Positions 35,805 through 47,564 of a stretch of DNA of 64,000 bases are shown here, piece after piece. Every line of letters begins with the position of its first letter. Position 1 is the stretch's first letter. The notes under the pieces were generated by a model. The model was not told the DNA's origin and searched no databases. It saw only the letters and a list, made by a program, of their open reading frames with translations. The DNA is from Phyto melanocephala (Eukaryota > Arthropoda > Insecta > Diptera > Rhinophoridae), in contig OW799234.1 of the NCBI GenBank assembly GCA_941918925.1, positions 92,793,978-92,857,977 of the forward strand, read 5' to 3'. The translations under genes were made by a program, and so were the position numbers.

Positions 35805-36548
35805 CCCTTAAATGCATGAGGTCAGCTCCTTGCATGGATACTAACCTACTTTAATGTAAAACCGGTCGCTAATCACGAATTCATCATAATTTTTTTTTTT
35901 TTTTGAGAAATGTACACTTTTTTCGGAAAATCGGAAAAATATACATTTTTTATCCGTACCATATATGGTACATCATGCATTCTTGCCATTGTTAGGTACA
36001 CACAACACTTCATCATCACCATCATGAAGCATATCAGCAACCTCATTTGCATTGTACTTCTTTCCATCAATAATAAGGCCATCCATATCTTAATAAATAA
36101 TAACTATAAAAAATAATAGTAAAAAATAACTGACATCTAACACAATAAAAACTCATGCGCTGGTGCATGGTGTAACATATAAGGTACCTAGAAAAATTGA
36201 GAAAAAAACTATTCTAAAGTACAAAATGTGGGCAAGATTTATTATAATTACTTAAATAAGCCTATAATTTATACACAAACACTTACCTACAGACGAATAA
36301 ATAAATTTTTTATTTCGTTATTCACTACTGAAATTTGATTTATAATTATGTGCAGAAAAAGCATGTGACCATTTTAGAATGTTATTATTAAGTAAATTAA
36401 ATGGTGAGAGAGTTATAATGGTATTTTTATGAAGAGTAATATTGTCAGCATTACTTTAAACTGTACTAAGTTGCTTTTATATTCACATGGTTTTAATATT
36501 GTACGATAAAAGAGATGTACCATATATGGTACGATATGCATTTAAGGG
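35805..36548 (-). mobile_element. piggyBac-type non-autonomous element
   Basis: A 744-bp element flanked by TTAA on both sides (35801-35804 and 36549-36552). Ends CCCTTAAATGCAT (35805) and ATGCATTTAAGGG (to 36548) are perfect 13-bp inverted repeats. The TTAA target and CCC... end are piggyBac hallmarks. Internal palindromes GTACCATATATGGTAC occur at both ends (near 35956 and 36517). The only coding remnant is a 37-codon minus ORF, so the element must rely on a transposase from elsewhere. Confidence 0.75.
35973..36086 (-). CDS. Truncated acidic N-terminus of piggyBac-like transposase
   Basis: ATG at 36086 opens a 37-codon frame that includes MDGLIIDGKKYNANEVADML then HDGDDEVLCVPNNGKNA, ending at TGA. 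The acidic, D/E-rich composition near the N-terminus and its position in a TTAA-flanked element suggest the start of a piggyBac-family transposase cut off before the catalytic domain. Antisense and alternative-frame ORFs of 68-69 codons here are shadows. Function as a protein is doubtful; it is listed because it identifies the parent coding strand. Confidence 0.45.
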   Translation of the reverse strand: MDGLIIDGKKYNANEVADMLHDGDDEVLCVPNNGKNA

Positions 36549-36552
36549 TTAA

Positions 36553-37180
36553 GAGGAAACACACACACATACAAACACACAATCTTAAATTGCGGAAATA
36601 GAAAGCTTTAGCTTAAATATCAAATAAACCTTGAAAAGGTACAAGCCCAAAATTTTGTCAAAAATATTACTGCAAATTATCTGAAACAAGTGCAAGTGAA
36701 ATACAATACGATAAAATTGAGATTGTTAATAATATACATGACAAATTATAAGCTTTTAAAAGTTATTAAACATTTTTACATTGTACACATTTTGTAAGCA
36801 TGACTAATTTTTTCGATTTAGGTAATTCGATAAATTGAAACATTTTTACAAATTTTATATACATGATCTTATTGCAAATTTAAGTTTAGCTTTAAGGCTT
36901 AAAATTATAACCAAAAAATCATTATACAGATTAATTAAACCATTAATTGAAACAAAATTTGTTACGGATTAAAATCTAAAAAACCATAATTATTTTATGG
37001 TAATGGCAACAAAGTTCCAATTACTCTAGAAACTAATATTAAACTAATTCAAGCTCTTAAATTATGAAACGTAATACTTAATTTTCTACTTTTTTATTGT
37101 AATAAATAAATGTAAGTGTTTGTATATTTAACTGTTTTGATCTTTAACTCAATCACAAAAAAAATGCTTAACGTAATTAA
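36553..37180. other. AT-rich stretch without recognised gene
   Basis: Nothing recognisable. Confidence 0.45.
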
Positions 37181-37276
37181 ATGAAATTGCCACGTGTGCA
37201 GACACCTGTGTTAGCACAAAGCCTACCATTTGTCCCGATAGCTGCGCAGACGAGCTCATGGGCACATGATTGTTAA
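37181..37276 (+). other. Isolated GC-rich island with 31-codon ORF and E-boxes
   Basis: About 80 bp close to 50% GC amid long flanks of roughly 20-25% GC. An ATG at 37181 opens 31 codons (MKLPRVQTPVLAQSLPFVPI then AAQTSSWAHDC). The other two plus frames and two minus frames are also largely open, so coding is not proven. E-box sites CACGTG (37191-37196), CACCTG (37203-37208) and CACATG (37263-37268) cluster here, with an adjacent TAATTAAATG homeodomain-like site (37174-37183). It could be a conserved regulatory element, a small exon or a microprotein gene. I cannot decide between these from one sequence. Confidence 0.4.
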
Positions 37277-37279
37277 ATA

Positions 37280-38870
37280 TTAATAACAAAAATGCAAATA
37301 GTTATTCAAAAATTTAAATGAATGATAACTTGACTCAAAAACTAAAGATCATACAAAACTAATTTTGTAAGAATAAAAAGAAATTGTTTTGATAAAAAGT
37401 TTTCTTTGCAACATGTGCCTAAAAACGACTTATGTTTTAAGTATATATTATATTTTGAATTCCTATAAAAAAAAACTAAATTTTGAACAGATATAAATGC
37501 TTTACTTTTTTGCAAAATTTAACCATTAAAATTAAACAACTTAAATAGAAAATTCTGGTATTATTTCTAAGGGTTTTATATTTTAAGGTGGTATAGAAAA
37601 TTGTATTCGTGACCATTGCCGACATACAACCGATTCAATGGGGTACCTTGAGGGTATACGGCAGCCATTTTAATGAAATAATAATTCATTACTAACAAAA
37701 ACAATTATGCTTCGTAACAAAGGAAAATTTCTAAATTTCGAAACGTTTTTGTTGTATTCCATTTTTAAATTTAAACTTTTAAATGAACCACCCGTTACTA
37801 AAAAAAATTATCAAATATGTCGGTTTTTTAATTCATTAGGTTTTATAATAAAACATGTTTTGCTATTTTAATGAATTGACAAATTTTTAACAAAATAGGT
37901 TTAATATTGCCAAATATGTTTTATCGTCAAGTCTTTTAATTTCTCTGCCTCCTTTTTTAGAATCAGCACATTCTATGCTATAATTCGTCCAAAATCATAC
38001 CATTCGTCAAACTAAAACAAATACAAACGTCAACGGCACAGAGTCGCATATTCAAAATAAGTGTCTACTTCTTGTGATTTAATATTTATAAAACAATTTG
38101 ATTAACACTATTTTAAAATTGTGATTTTTTCAACATAAACCGGACAACAACAATTAAATTAAATATGTGCTGCTTTAAAATAATGTAGCAATTTTTAAAT
38201 CAACTTCTAAAATACAAAAAGAGACAGCAACATTTATTTTTTTCGAAATCTTTTAAGCTCCATAAAAATGTGTTTTAATCTGTCATTGAAATATACAAAC
38301 AACAACCGTTAAAAAATTGTTTAAATAATGCACTTTTATAGAGTAGAGAGTATCATGAACTTTCATATTGAAAAAATATACTTTGAATCCTCTTACACTG
38401 ACACAATCCTTTACACACATATACAAGTATACATACACTGATAGTCGTTTATCCTAAAATAAATATATAAAAAACAAACGGTGAATTGAGCTTTTGAATA
38501 TTGAACAGTTTTTTTTTGCTATCTATTGTGGGCAAAAGAAACGACGACACACTTTTTCAAGAGATTTTCCAGAAAAAAAAAAATAGGAATACGGAAAAGG
38601 AAAAACCGAAGAAAATATGAAGAAGCAAAAACCTTTATATTTCATGCTTAAATTGAAAATGGTTTCAAATACTCTTATATTTTTAAGCAGAAGAATTTTT
38701 GGTCTCCATATATGATTCTATGTAATGGCATATATGATTATATTATCCATTATATGGATGATTCACAAACATCCTACTATTATAATAAATAAAAACTTTT
38801 CTGTGTTTAGATGTTTTTTCTCACAAAAATATATGATAATTTTTAGCTGGGTCAATACTTTTTATTTATC
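37280..38870. other. AT-rich stretch without recognised gene
   Basis: No gene. Short TTAAGGTGG...CCACCCG-type ends near 37585 and 37786 hint at a lost mariner-type insertion, but no transposase blocks are visible. Confidence 0.4.
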
Positions 38871-38879
38871 CAGGTTAAA

Positions 38880-39340
38880 ACTCGTTTATCACATGACAAA
38901 TTCGATGCAGCGTTTCGAAATATTTGGGATACGCTTAATGCTGAGTTTTAAGCCTGGGAAATGTAAAACTATTGCTGATAACGAATATCGTGAACGTACT
39001 CACGTACTCGGCCGCCACAGCCGAAAAAGAAAGACATTAAATTATTTTGGGCTTGTTATTTCTTTAAATTCTACCACTTGCATGACCAGTCGTACACTGA
39101 AAAACCAACAAAAAGTTATCAATAGACTAATATAGGAGAATGAAAGATTTAAGATCTTGTTAAACCCTATAAAGACTTAGGAAGGGATGTGACAACCGAT
39201 AATTTTTACATCTTTTGAACAGCTTAACGCATTAAGTTCATAGAATCTAACCCTTGTTAGAACATCAAGGAAAAATTATCATACCAGCCAATATGCAAGC
39301 ACATAAAGACAGGTTACTGTATTATTACGAATCTTATAGA
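38880..39340 (+). pseudogene. piggyBac-like transposase relic
   Basis: Colinear blocks in shifting plus frames: DKFDAAFRNIWDTLNAEF near 38895-38950 (resembling the helical region before the first catalytic Asp of piggyBac transposases), KPYKDLGRDVTTDNFY near 39164-39211 (the TTDNF signature that contains a catalytic Asp), and NLTLVRTSRKN near 39246-39278 (the LTLVGT.RKNK motif that follows it). Intervening stops and frame shifts make it non-functional. A 136-codon frame at 38725-39135 covers the 5' part in the wrong frame and is not the protein. No TTAA-flanked ends were found. Confidence 0.65.
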
Positions 39341-39552
39341 CAAAGTTTCACTTGATAGAACTAACTCAACTGTGAGATTTGTATTTCTTATTTCAAATTA
39401 TATTCTAGACAAATAGTTTTTTTTACAAATTTTTGACTAAGCAAAGACTAAACTTTTTATTTGCATGTGCCAAAAAATCTGTAATAATTATTTACCATGC
39501 CGTTTCTGTAAAAGGCACCTTGTCTGCTAAGACAAAAATTTAAAAAAAAAAA

Positions 39553-40242
39553 AAACAAGTAAAAATGCTATATTCGGCCGTGCCGAATCTTATATACCCT
39601 TTACAATGTGTACTCATGCAATAACAATTGTTTGTACCACCAGTCATCTCATATGAAATACGTACATACCTGTAAAAAACAACCCTTTGCATTATTATAA
39701 ATTGAGTTTACGTATGTGTTTCCAAAAAAAAAAATTAAAAAAATTTAATTTAAATTTCAAAAAAATTAAAAAAAATTTTTTTTTAAAAATTAAAAAAAAA
39801 CAATAAAAATATAAATAATATATAATATAAAAAATTTTTTTTTGGCTCAGCTGGGATTCGATGCCACGTTTAATCTAACCAGTATATATGTATGTTGCTG
39901 TTGTGATTGTGAAAAAAAAGAGGTGGTCGTGGTTTTTTGCTCATATATCAGAAAGTTATGGGGCGATTGTGCTAAATTTAAATGGCGATTCATTCCAGGA
40001 TACTTCCAAGAGATTGATACTATACACAGATCTAAGGAACATACAGTTGCTTCTAAAAGTTGATTTCAACCACACATGGACAGATGGACAGACGGACCGA
40101 CGGTTAGGGCTTAATCGACTCCTCTATTCTAAGCTTTCAGAAAATATATACTTTATGGGGTCAGAAATGAAAATTGTATAAATAACAAACGGAATGACAA
40201 ACCTATACATACCCTTGTGCACCACAGGTGAATGGTATAAAA
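39553..40242 (-). mobile_element. Short DINE-1-like element, type B copy 2
   Basis: Starts AAACAAGTAAAAATGCTATA with a perfect hairpin ATTCGGC-CGT-GCCGAAT (39572-39588), then TATATACCCTTTACAATGTG. It ends CACAGGTGAATGGTATAAAA near 40242. An ACAGATGGACAGACGGACCG tract lies at 40078-40100, followed by CTTAATCGACTCCTCTATTC and TATACTTTATGGGGTC. An A/T-rich expansion occupies 39727-39842. Plus frames at 39842-40181 are chance frames across the repeat. Confidence 0.7.
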
Positions 40243-40244
40243 AT

Positions 40245-43200
40245 GTTAACAAAAATATTGATAAACAGTGAGGCAAATGCACTCGCAAGCAAATAACAAA
40301 TCGTTTGTCACTCATTATTTTAAAGCACCGTATTAGCATCATACATCATTTGTATGAATCACAATTCATTCCATTGACAGCCGTAAACAATTAAAAAAAA
40401 AAATCAAATTTTGTAATGACTTATTGAAAACGCACACTAACGTATTAAATATTTAAGGGCAAAAACTTAAGCAACAATTAAGATTATACTTCAAAAAGCA
40501 TTTTAAGCACAGTGAAACGCCAGATTCCTTCAATATATACAGAATAAAAGCGGTCGAATTACTGTAGCAGGTAGTTGTAAGTTCTGTAAATCAAACATTA
40601 TATTAAATTGCTTACAGGGCAATCAATACAAAAATCTTTAATACGTGTTGTATTTATGTAATTTATATAAAAACTTTTAAATATTTTTGTGAACAATAAA
40701 TTTTTTTTAATAAAGTTTGCTACATTTACAATAAAACAAAGAAACAACTTCTGACATAAGCATTTTTAATGTAAACGAATAGTGGTACCCGTGTACCTTG
40801 TCATACACTTTAGGGTCCTGCAAGTATTCTAGTATGTTTCTAAATATACCTATTCTTGTAGAATCTGTAAGAGTTAATACAAAAGCAAAAGTAAGGAGCT
40901 CTCTAGAGTTTTTAAAAATGAAGTTTATCAAAAAAAAATTAATTTCAATATACAATGCACCCAGGTATCTAGTCAGTAACATAAGGGTTAATTAAGAGCA
41001 AACACTTTAACTTCCTAATCATATGCCTAACAGGACAGCAAGTTATATTATTTTTGTTATTGTGTTAAACAATAATAAATAACAACTTAATAAAAGTAGT
41101 AAAAACGGGTTAGATTATTAAAGTAATGCTTTATTTGCCATATAGAAATTGAGTATATGATAACAAGGTATGTAAAGTGCAAACGTTCTTAGAGGCAGAC
41201 ATTTCTAACTGCAATTAGATATGTTATGTTTTTATTAAAAAAAAGGTATATTTTTCTACTTTCACTAAAATATGTCGATATAAATATTAAATATAGTCAA
41301 TCACACGATAGACAGTCAGAAAGACAGAAAAATTTTGAAACATTCTTCGGCACCTAAAACATGACATTTCTTTACATGTAACTTGTCAAACTGGCTACTG
41401 TTTAAAATTTAAATTTCGCATGTTATATTTAAAACAATGCTTATGTTAAACTAATATGCAAAGTCTTCTCAAAAAATGATGATTAGAGCTTACTCACTTT
41501 TTTTTTACCAGCCACCTGACATCAGTTGCTGATAGAAATTGGTGCCATTAGAATAGAGGTGAGAATAGCCAGCAACGGTTGACTGCAGAACAATAATTTC
41601 CACGTGTATACAGAACTGTATATGAGTTACAAGTTTGACCATTCAGATGCAAGCAACATGCCATGTATTATCTGCTTAAGGAAACAGATATAACACTTCT
41701 ACTTTGGTAAGAAAATTTAAAAATTTAAAATGATTTGAATAAATTTATAGCAAAAGATTTCACATTTTATTGACACAAAATTGTGGTTTATAAATATGCT
41801 GGTATTTTGACCTCGTTTTTGTTTTATTTGTAACTACAAATAGTCTGCATTCACATATGTAGAGTAAATAAAAACAAAGAACTACAATGACAAGCACAAA
41901 TATATGCAGTGATTGATTTTATTTTGGCCGCATTGTTTACTAACGATTGCAAACAAAAATTAAATTTAACCACACCAACTGAGCACTTAGCATATGCTGA
42001 CCAAAAAGCAACTTATTGAATTAGGGCTTTAATCTTTAGTTAAGCTTCTGTTTTTCAATTTGTTTGTGTAAGGTAAATTCATTTAGATTAGGCAAAAATA
42101 TCTCAAAGTCATAAACTGTAATTTTTGTTTAACTAAACAAAGTTTGAATTAATCTTAACTATTCTCTAAAGGGCAAATTATTATAATTGAAATCAGTTGT
42201 GCTAGAGCTAGATTAATGATCAAAATGATTAGATCAAAAGAGAAACAAAATTGAGCTAAACTCCATTAAAATCTCAAAATTAATTTTTCTGACTTAATAC
42301 TTTTTAGCCTAACGTCATTTATTGATATTGAATTCATACAACCAATCAATCTACATTTAATATTTTATTAAAACTACGTACTTAGCATTTAATTTTTGAA
42401 TTTCAAAGCCACAAAGAGCCCTTAACAACGGCAATGAAGAAAAAATAAAATATACGTAGAGCCATCGAAGTTATGAGGCTGTCGGAACTTAAAATAACAT
42501 TAAATTAATTTACAATAATAGAATAAGATAAAAAGTTATGGAAGAACCATTGTGTTTTTCCTACTAGAATAAAGAAGATTATATTTCTATTTCAATGGGC
42601 AGTTTAAAGATATTCCAATGATAAACAAAAAAAAATTTTATTGAATTAAATTATTTAAAGTTAGAAATTCAAGTTAATGGACAGACAAACTTTTTTAGCA
42701 ACAGACATTTTTAGAACGTTTCTATTAAGAAAATATTTTTAAAGTCAAAATTTTTTCTCCACTTGACTTCTTTTATGTTAGGTTTAAAGAAAATTATTAA
42801 CAAAAGAGTTTCAAGAAGAAACACACTTTAGTAAAGCTATACTAAAACTCAGAATTTATTAATTTATTTAAACTGAAATACGTGTAGAAATTGGTATTTT
42901 CAATGTGAAATTTTCTGTTTCTTAAAAATTTCTCAAACGATTTTTACAAATTGTATACAATAAGAAATTTTATAACTTTGAAATTTATGGCATTTTAAAT
43001 GACTTTTTTCACCAATTTTTTCTCATTTAAAAATAATTTGTAAATATTAAATATTTTTACAATACATGTTGTATGAACAAACTTCCAGTAGTTTTTAAGT
43101 TTGTGGAAGATTTATTTAAAATTAAAAATTCGCCACCATTTGGTCAAATATTTATGCTGTTACTTTGACGTATGAGCAATATTTAATTATAAACAATGGA

Positions 43201-43362
43201 GGATTAACCATACGCTCCATTTAGTAAGCAATTTTTTGGTAACTTTAACTAAACTACTAGATAGACAAAATTGTTATTATTTTTATAAAACTTAAATCGG
43301 CTAAACACTTATACCCATAACTCAAAACAGCCAAATATAAATAAACGAGTTATGCATTTATA
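40245..43362. other. AT-rich stretch without recognised gene
   Basis: No recognised gene. A minus frame at 40707-40982 (91 codons, includes TDSTRIGIFRNILEYLQDPK) looks more protein-like than most but matches nothing I know. At 41495-41570 a pyrimidine tract plus ACCAG and an AGAG-GTGAGA lie 47 bases apart, resembling a short non-coding exon (41512-41558). Confidence 0.4.
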
Positions 43363-43977
43363 AAGGGTAGTTAAATTTTAAGGGACGATGTTGATGTTGA
43401 ATAAAACATAAATTATTTAGGAAATTATTGTCATTTCTTTTTATTACGATAATATTGGTACGATTCAATTGTGTATGGAACAAAATATCGGACAAATGAC
43501 CACCTCGGCGGCACACCTCCGGTGGTATAAAATTTTCAATGACAATGTTAATGTTCAATTGTTGGGCACGATGAGAAGTCGAGGTTGCTGCTCTTTTGCC
43601 ACACTATCGCAAAAAACAGCAATGGTTCCCATTCAACGAACTAAGAAGGCATTCACAGATTTTCTAACTTTTTATACAGACCTGTTTTGCAGAAATTTAA
43701 ACATTTTTCACATTTCTCCCGATTGTGGGCGAATCTAAATGATTATGTTGACCAAAAGAATCATAAAGTGCACAAGGTGCACGAAATGCATGTTGATTTT
43801 AACGCTCATTTTTAAAATAAGCCTGAATAGCTTTAACGCATTGCTCGATTGTGTATCTTTCCATGGTTCTATTTGAGTTAGTCTGACATTGAGAAATGTC
43901 GAATGAAATGCAGAAAAAAAATTTGACGTTTAGGTGTGGTTCACATGCAACAACGGCCCTTAAAATTTAGCCACCCG
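43363..43977 (-). mobile_element. mariner deletion derivative, free copy
   Basis: Same family as the copies nested at 7.7, 14.2 and 25.6 kb. Ends AAGGGTAGTTAAATTTTAAG (left) and AAAATTTAGCCACCC (right), with TA at the left flank. Its flanks have no DINE-1-like sequence, so it is an independent insertion. On minus it has the N-terminal remnant at 43920-43680 and the C-terminal remnant at 43560-43430. The catalytic core is deleted. Not coding. Confidence 0.75.
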
Positions 43978-43979
43978 AG

Positions 43980-46866
43980 TGGCTACCAAAACTATCAAAA
44001 CATAAAAAGCCACATCATAACAAACTAACTAATTCCCAACAAGACGAGACATTTCTATAAGAAAAGCAATAACCTGCTAATGATGATTACGAAGGAGTTG
44101 ATCACGACTTTGCTAATATCATAATCATGGCCAAACTTTGCAACGTTCAGTGAAAAACTACACATTCGAACAGTTTGACAAGTTCTTTAGTTGTTTTCCT
44201 GTCTTTTTGGCTAAAAAATAAGAAAAAGAAATAATTATTCTTCGTTATATATAACACCGTCAAAAAAAAAGAGAAAACGTTCAAAAAAACATTGAAATTA
44301 AAAATTAAATATTTCTTCTTTCTTATTTTTATCTAACTACAGCAATTTTTGTAAGCAATTTAACAAGAATGAAACAAGTTTTATGTTAAAGCATACAACT
44401 ATGACAGCATATAATACCAGCGTTAAAGCTTTACTTGCATATTATATAGACATACCTTTGTATAGAATTTTATTTATAAATGAAGAAATATTGATTTTTA
44501 TTAATCACTTTTTATGTTACTAGAGCTTCAGCTCTATTAGACTAATAAAATAAATGTATTCTAACTTCCTTTTCCATGGCATTCATTATTCTGAGATCCT
44601 TTATTTTGATTTTTCGATGAAATATTTTATGAATTATTAATAATTAATATTCGAATGTTACCAATTCAATGTTGGGCAAATATCATTTAACAATACGTTC
44701 TTTAGAAAAAATATATAAAAATTTTCATACAATTAACATTAAAAAAGTGTATTAAAGTGTATGAAAATAAATCTGCTCGTTAGCAGCTTAAAATTTACTC
44801 CAATTTACTAACTTCATACAACCAAAAAAAACAAAAGCTAAATTTTACAGTTTTAATAAATATCTTCCAATTCGAGTAATCTTCAAATTATTCGGCTTTC
44901 ATCTTTTTCATAAGTATATTTACATGGAAACGAAATAAATCTTTAACAAAACTTTTTAACGTTCCAAAAAAAAATAAAAAGCATAGAAGAGACAGAGTTT
45001 TCTCTTAGCATCTGCAAGTGTGTCTGCTACTATAAGTCTGCTTCAACGACAAAAAAAGAAAAGTCAAACAGAAAAAAAAAGTATCTCTAAATCCCCGAAA
45101 AAAGGGATTATATAAATTTTAATTGCTTTAAAGACAGACAGACAGAAAAAACATAGATTCATATAAATAAGTAAAACAACACAACTACTGAACAAATTGT
45201 TTTTAGTATTTTGCAAACTTCAGTTGTTATTTGTTTTTGTGATTTTTGTTTTCAAAAAACTTTAGCGACAAAATATTTAAGCCATGTCATAAAACGGTGG
45301 AAACATCCTTGCTGTTCTCGAGGTGTCGTACTTATATATTATTTATACATATAAATTTGTGTATTTGCTTGTATGTTTCCTAGTTGTTTTATCTATGTGT
45401 GTTGCTCTTGGCAATAAAAACGTACATACATAAAAAATAAACTTGAGTTATAAAAAGAAAAATTCTATACAAATTTTACTCGAGCTCATATTGTCACATA
45501 TTTGTAATAAAAACTTTATAATTGAATTTTTCCTTTCCTTGACGTTTTTCTTCTACCATACTGTACTGCTGTTGTATTTTTGTTCGATTTCGATTTGACT
45601 AAAAAAAGTGTGCTGAAGTGGGAAAAAATATAAATTAGCACATTTTAATTCTTTACCAAAGAAGCAATTAAAAAATTTTTTTTTTTTTTTTTAAGACATA
45701 ACAATTTTTAATAGTAGTCTAAATAAAAAATGGTTTCTTAAGATGAACAAAAAATATTATAAAATTATTATAGTAAATTTCTCTAAAATTACAAAGTAGT
45801 TTTCTAATATTGTCACCTATAAAATAAAATTTTCACTATAAGAAGAGACGCCAAATATAAGACCATTAATAAATAAAAAATTTGATAATATGCATAAGAG
45901 CACTGTTCAAGCACCAACAATAACACTTACCTACAAAACAATGCAGGTGTATGGCAAGTAAAAAATCGAATTATCAGCTTTTTAAGTGAAAACAAAAAAT
46001 CAATATATAAAAAATGGAGAACATTTTGTTTATATTTTTATGGAAATATAGAAAAAAATCTAAATATTATACCTGCGAAACCACTAGGCCAACCTCATGC
46101 AAATTTCTCATAAGCCATCTACAAATCATCTCAAGGTGCCCTGCAATTTTTATCGTTATCGGTCTACCCGTTTTCTTAGTTAATGGCGACATCACAGTGT
46201 ACACTTTTTTATTTATATATAAAAGGTTTTATAATAAGAGTGATATGATTTCTTTAAAAAAAAAACAATCATATAGTTCTAAATTAAACATCGTTCAAAT
46301 GGCCTCCACGATTTATTTTACAGATAATAATCTAATAATCTAGTTTTAAATATCGCAATATTAATAGTATAAACATGTGTAAATAAGTTTTCATATAAGC
46401 TTTTTGTGTACGTTTACACATAAAAGATTGTGCTGGGTTTTTGATAAAATTTTCGTTGCAATTATGCAAAACCTTTTACGTCTAATACTGTTATAGTAAA
46501 GAAATACGCTTGCAAATATTTAAGACATATTTGATTGCCCTAAGACTGAAGCCTTCAGCACTGATCTTGTAAAAAAATATATAGACAAGTGTTAGTTTGG
46601 AAAAAACGTTAGCAAAATATAGCCAGTAAGTTTTAACGCTTTATCTTTCTGATAAATTTTGTAAAAGAAACTAAAAAAACTAAGAAAGTTTTACAAACGA
46701 TAGTATTAATTTATTATACAGAAAAGTTTTTGCATTGTAATAAAATAAAATATATTTCTGCAATAGCATTTACCAAAATCTTGGTGTTGATTAATTGGTT
46801 CTTTATCGTAGTATTTCACTAAGCAAAACTGTTAAATAGAGCCTATGATAACCTGTTGGTAACACA
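43980..46866. other. AT-rich stretch, one unassigned ORF
   Basis: No recognised gene. A plus frame from ATG at 46014 to 46343 (109 codons) contains a less AT-rich centre (46070-46200; CETTRPTSCKFLISHLQIIS). I recognise no domain, and the ends are low complexity. Repeats or decayed element sequence are likelier than a gene. Confidence 0.35.
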
Positions 46867-47090
46867 AGTTAGGTAGGATTATGTTAGGTAAGGTTAGATT
46901 GAAAGGAGGGGCACTAAAAGCCCATACCCACGACAGGTAAACACTTATACCCAATTGGTATGTTGTGCACTCCATATGAATAGAATAATAAGAACAGAAA
47001 GAGAAGCAGACCAATACAGAGTCTCTGGCGGGAATCGAACCCGCAACCCCCAAACTAGCAGACCAGCACACTACTGACTAGTCCACACAA
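46867..47090 (-). mobile_element. tRNA-derived SINE
   Basis: Read on minus from 47090: a tRNA-like head with an A-box-like TAGTCAGTAGTG (47080-47069) and a perfect B box GGTTCGATTCC (47041-47031) about 28 bases apart, followed by CCGCCAGAGAC, an unrelated body, and a CAATCTAACCTTACCTAACA tail (46904-46867). An internal pol III promoter plus a non-tRNA body defines a SINE. The tail resembles the AATCTAACCTAACCTAACC end of the LINE at 53.8 kb. The cloverleaf is imperfect, so a functional tRNA is unlikely. Confidence 0.65.
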
Positions 47091-47189
47091 GGTAACTTGA
47101 CAGATTATATTTTTTACTAGAATCATTCTGATGGGGTTACTAGATACACCTTATATACATTCAGACATATGTACTTTAAATATCTCAGA

Positions 47190-47560
47190 GAATTTCGCCA
47201 CTTTATATTTGCCCAAATCTCTGAGATCTTTGGTAGCCATTCTTCATTCCGCAAATCCATAAAGTTGCGACATTGGTTGTTCGAAGGAAGTAAAAGTCTT
47301 TTTTCATATTTCTTTAATATCCAGTGACCAGTCGACTCGTAAGTTCCGATATGTTCCTAATATCAAAAGAGGGCTATATAATTACGACTTCATCAGCATT
47401 AGAAGTATATAGAGCAGTCCTCGTACTAGCTGCTTGATTCGTCTGTTTGTTACCATAGTGCCCAATAAGAACAGGTACCCGAACTCAGTCAGCTGTCAAA
47501 CCTTATCAATTGCATCATTGATTGACCGACTAACTTCGAAGTGGTGGTATATGACGCGAA
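47190..47560 (-). pseudogene. LINE ORF2 RNase H region relic
   Basis: On minus (47500-47400) a block reads RVPVLIGHYGNKQTNQAAST, which matches the degraded form of the WVPGHxGIxGNExADxLA motif at the end of the RNase H domain of R1/LOA-type non-LTR retrotransposons. Weak continuation towards 47190 fits the linker before the terminal CCHC region. Frame is broken; no tail or target duplication was identified. Confidence 0.45.
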
Positions 47561-47564
47561 AGAC

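Noticed and set aside
37585..37800. Additional mariner insertion
   Set aside because: Only short GGTGG/CCACC ends are present, with no transposase blocks and no extended inverted repeat.
38725..39135. 136-codon plus ORF as a gene
   Set aside because: It covers a piggyBac relic in the wrong frame; conserved transposase blocks lie in other frames.
47021..47090. Possible tRNA gene on minus (perfect B box)
   Set aside because: The A box is degenerate, the acceptor stem does not pair well, and a non-tRNA body with a simple tail follows, so it is better explained as a SINE head.
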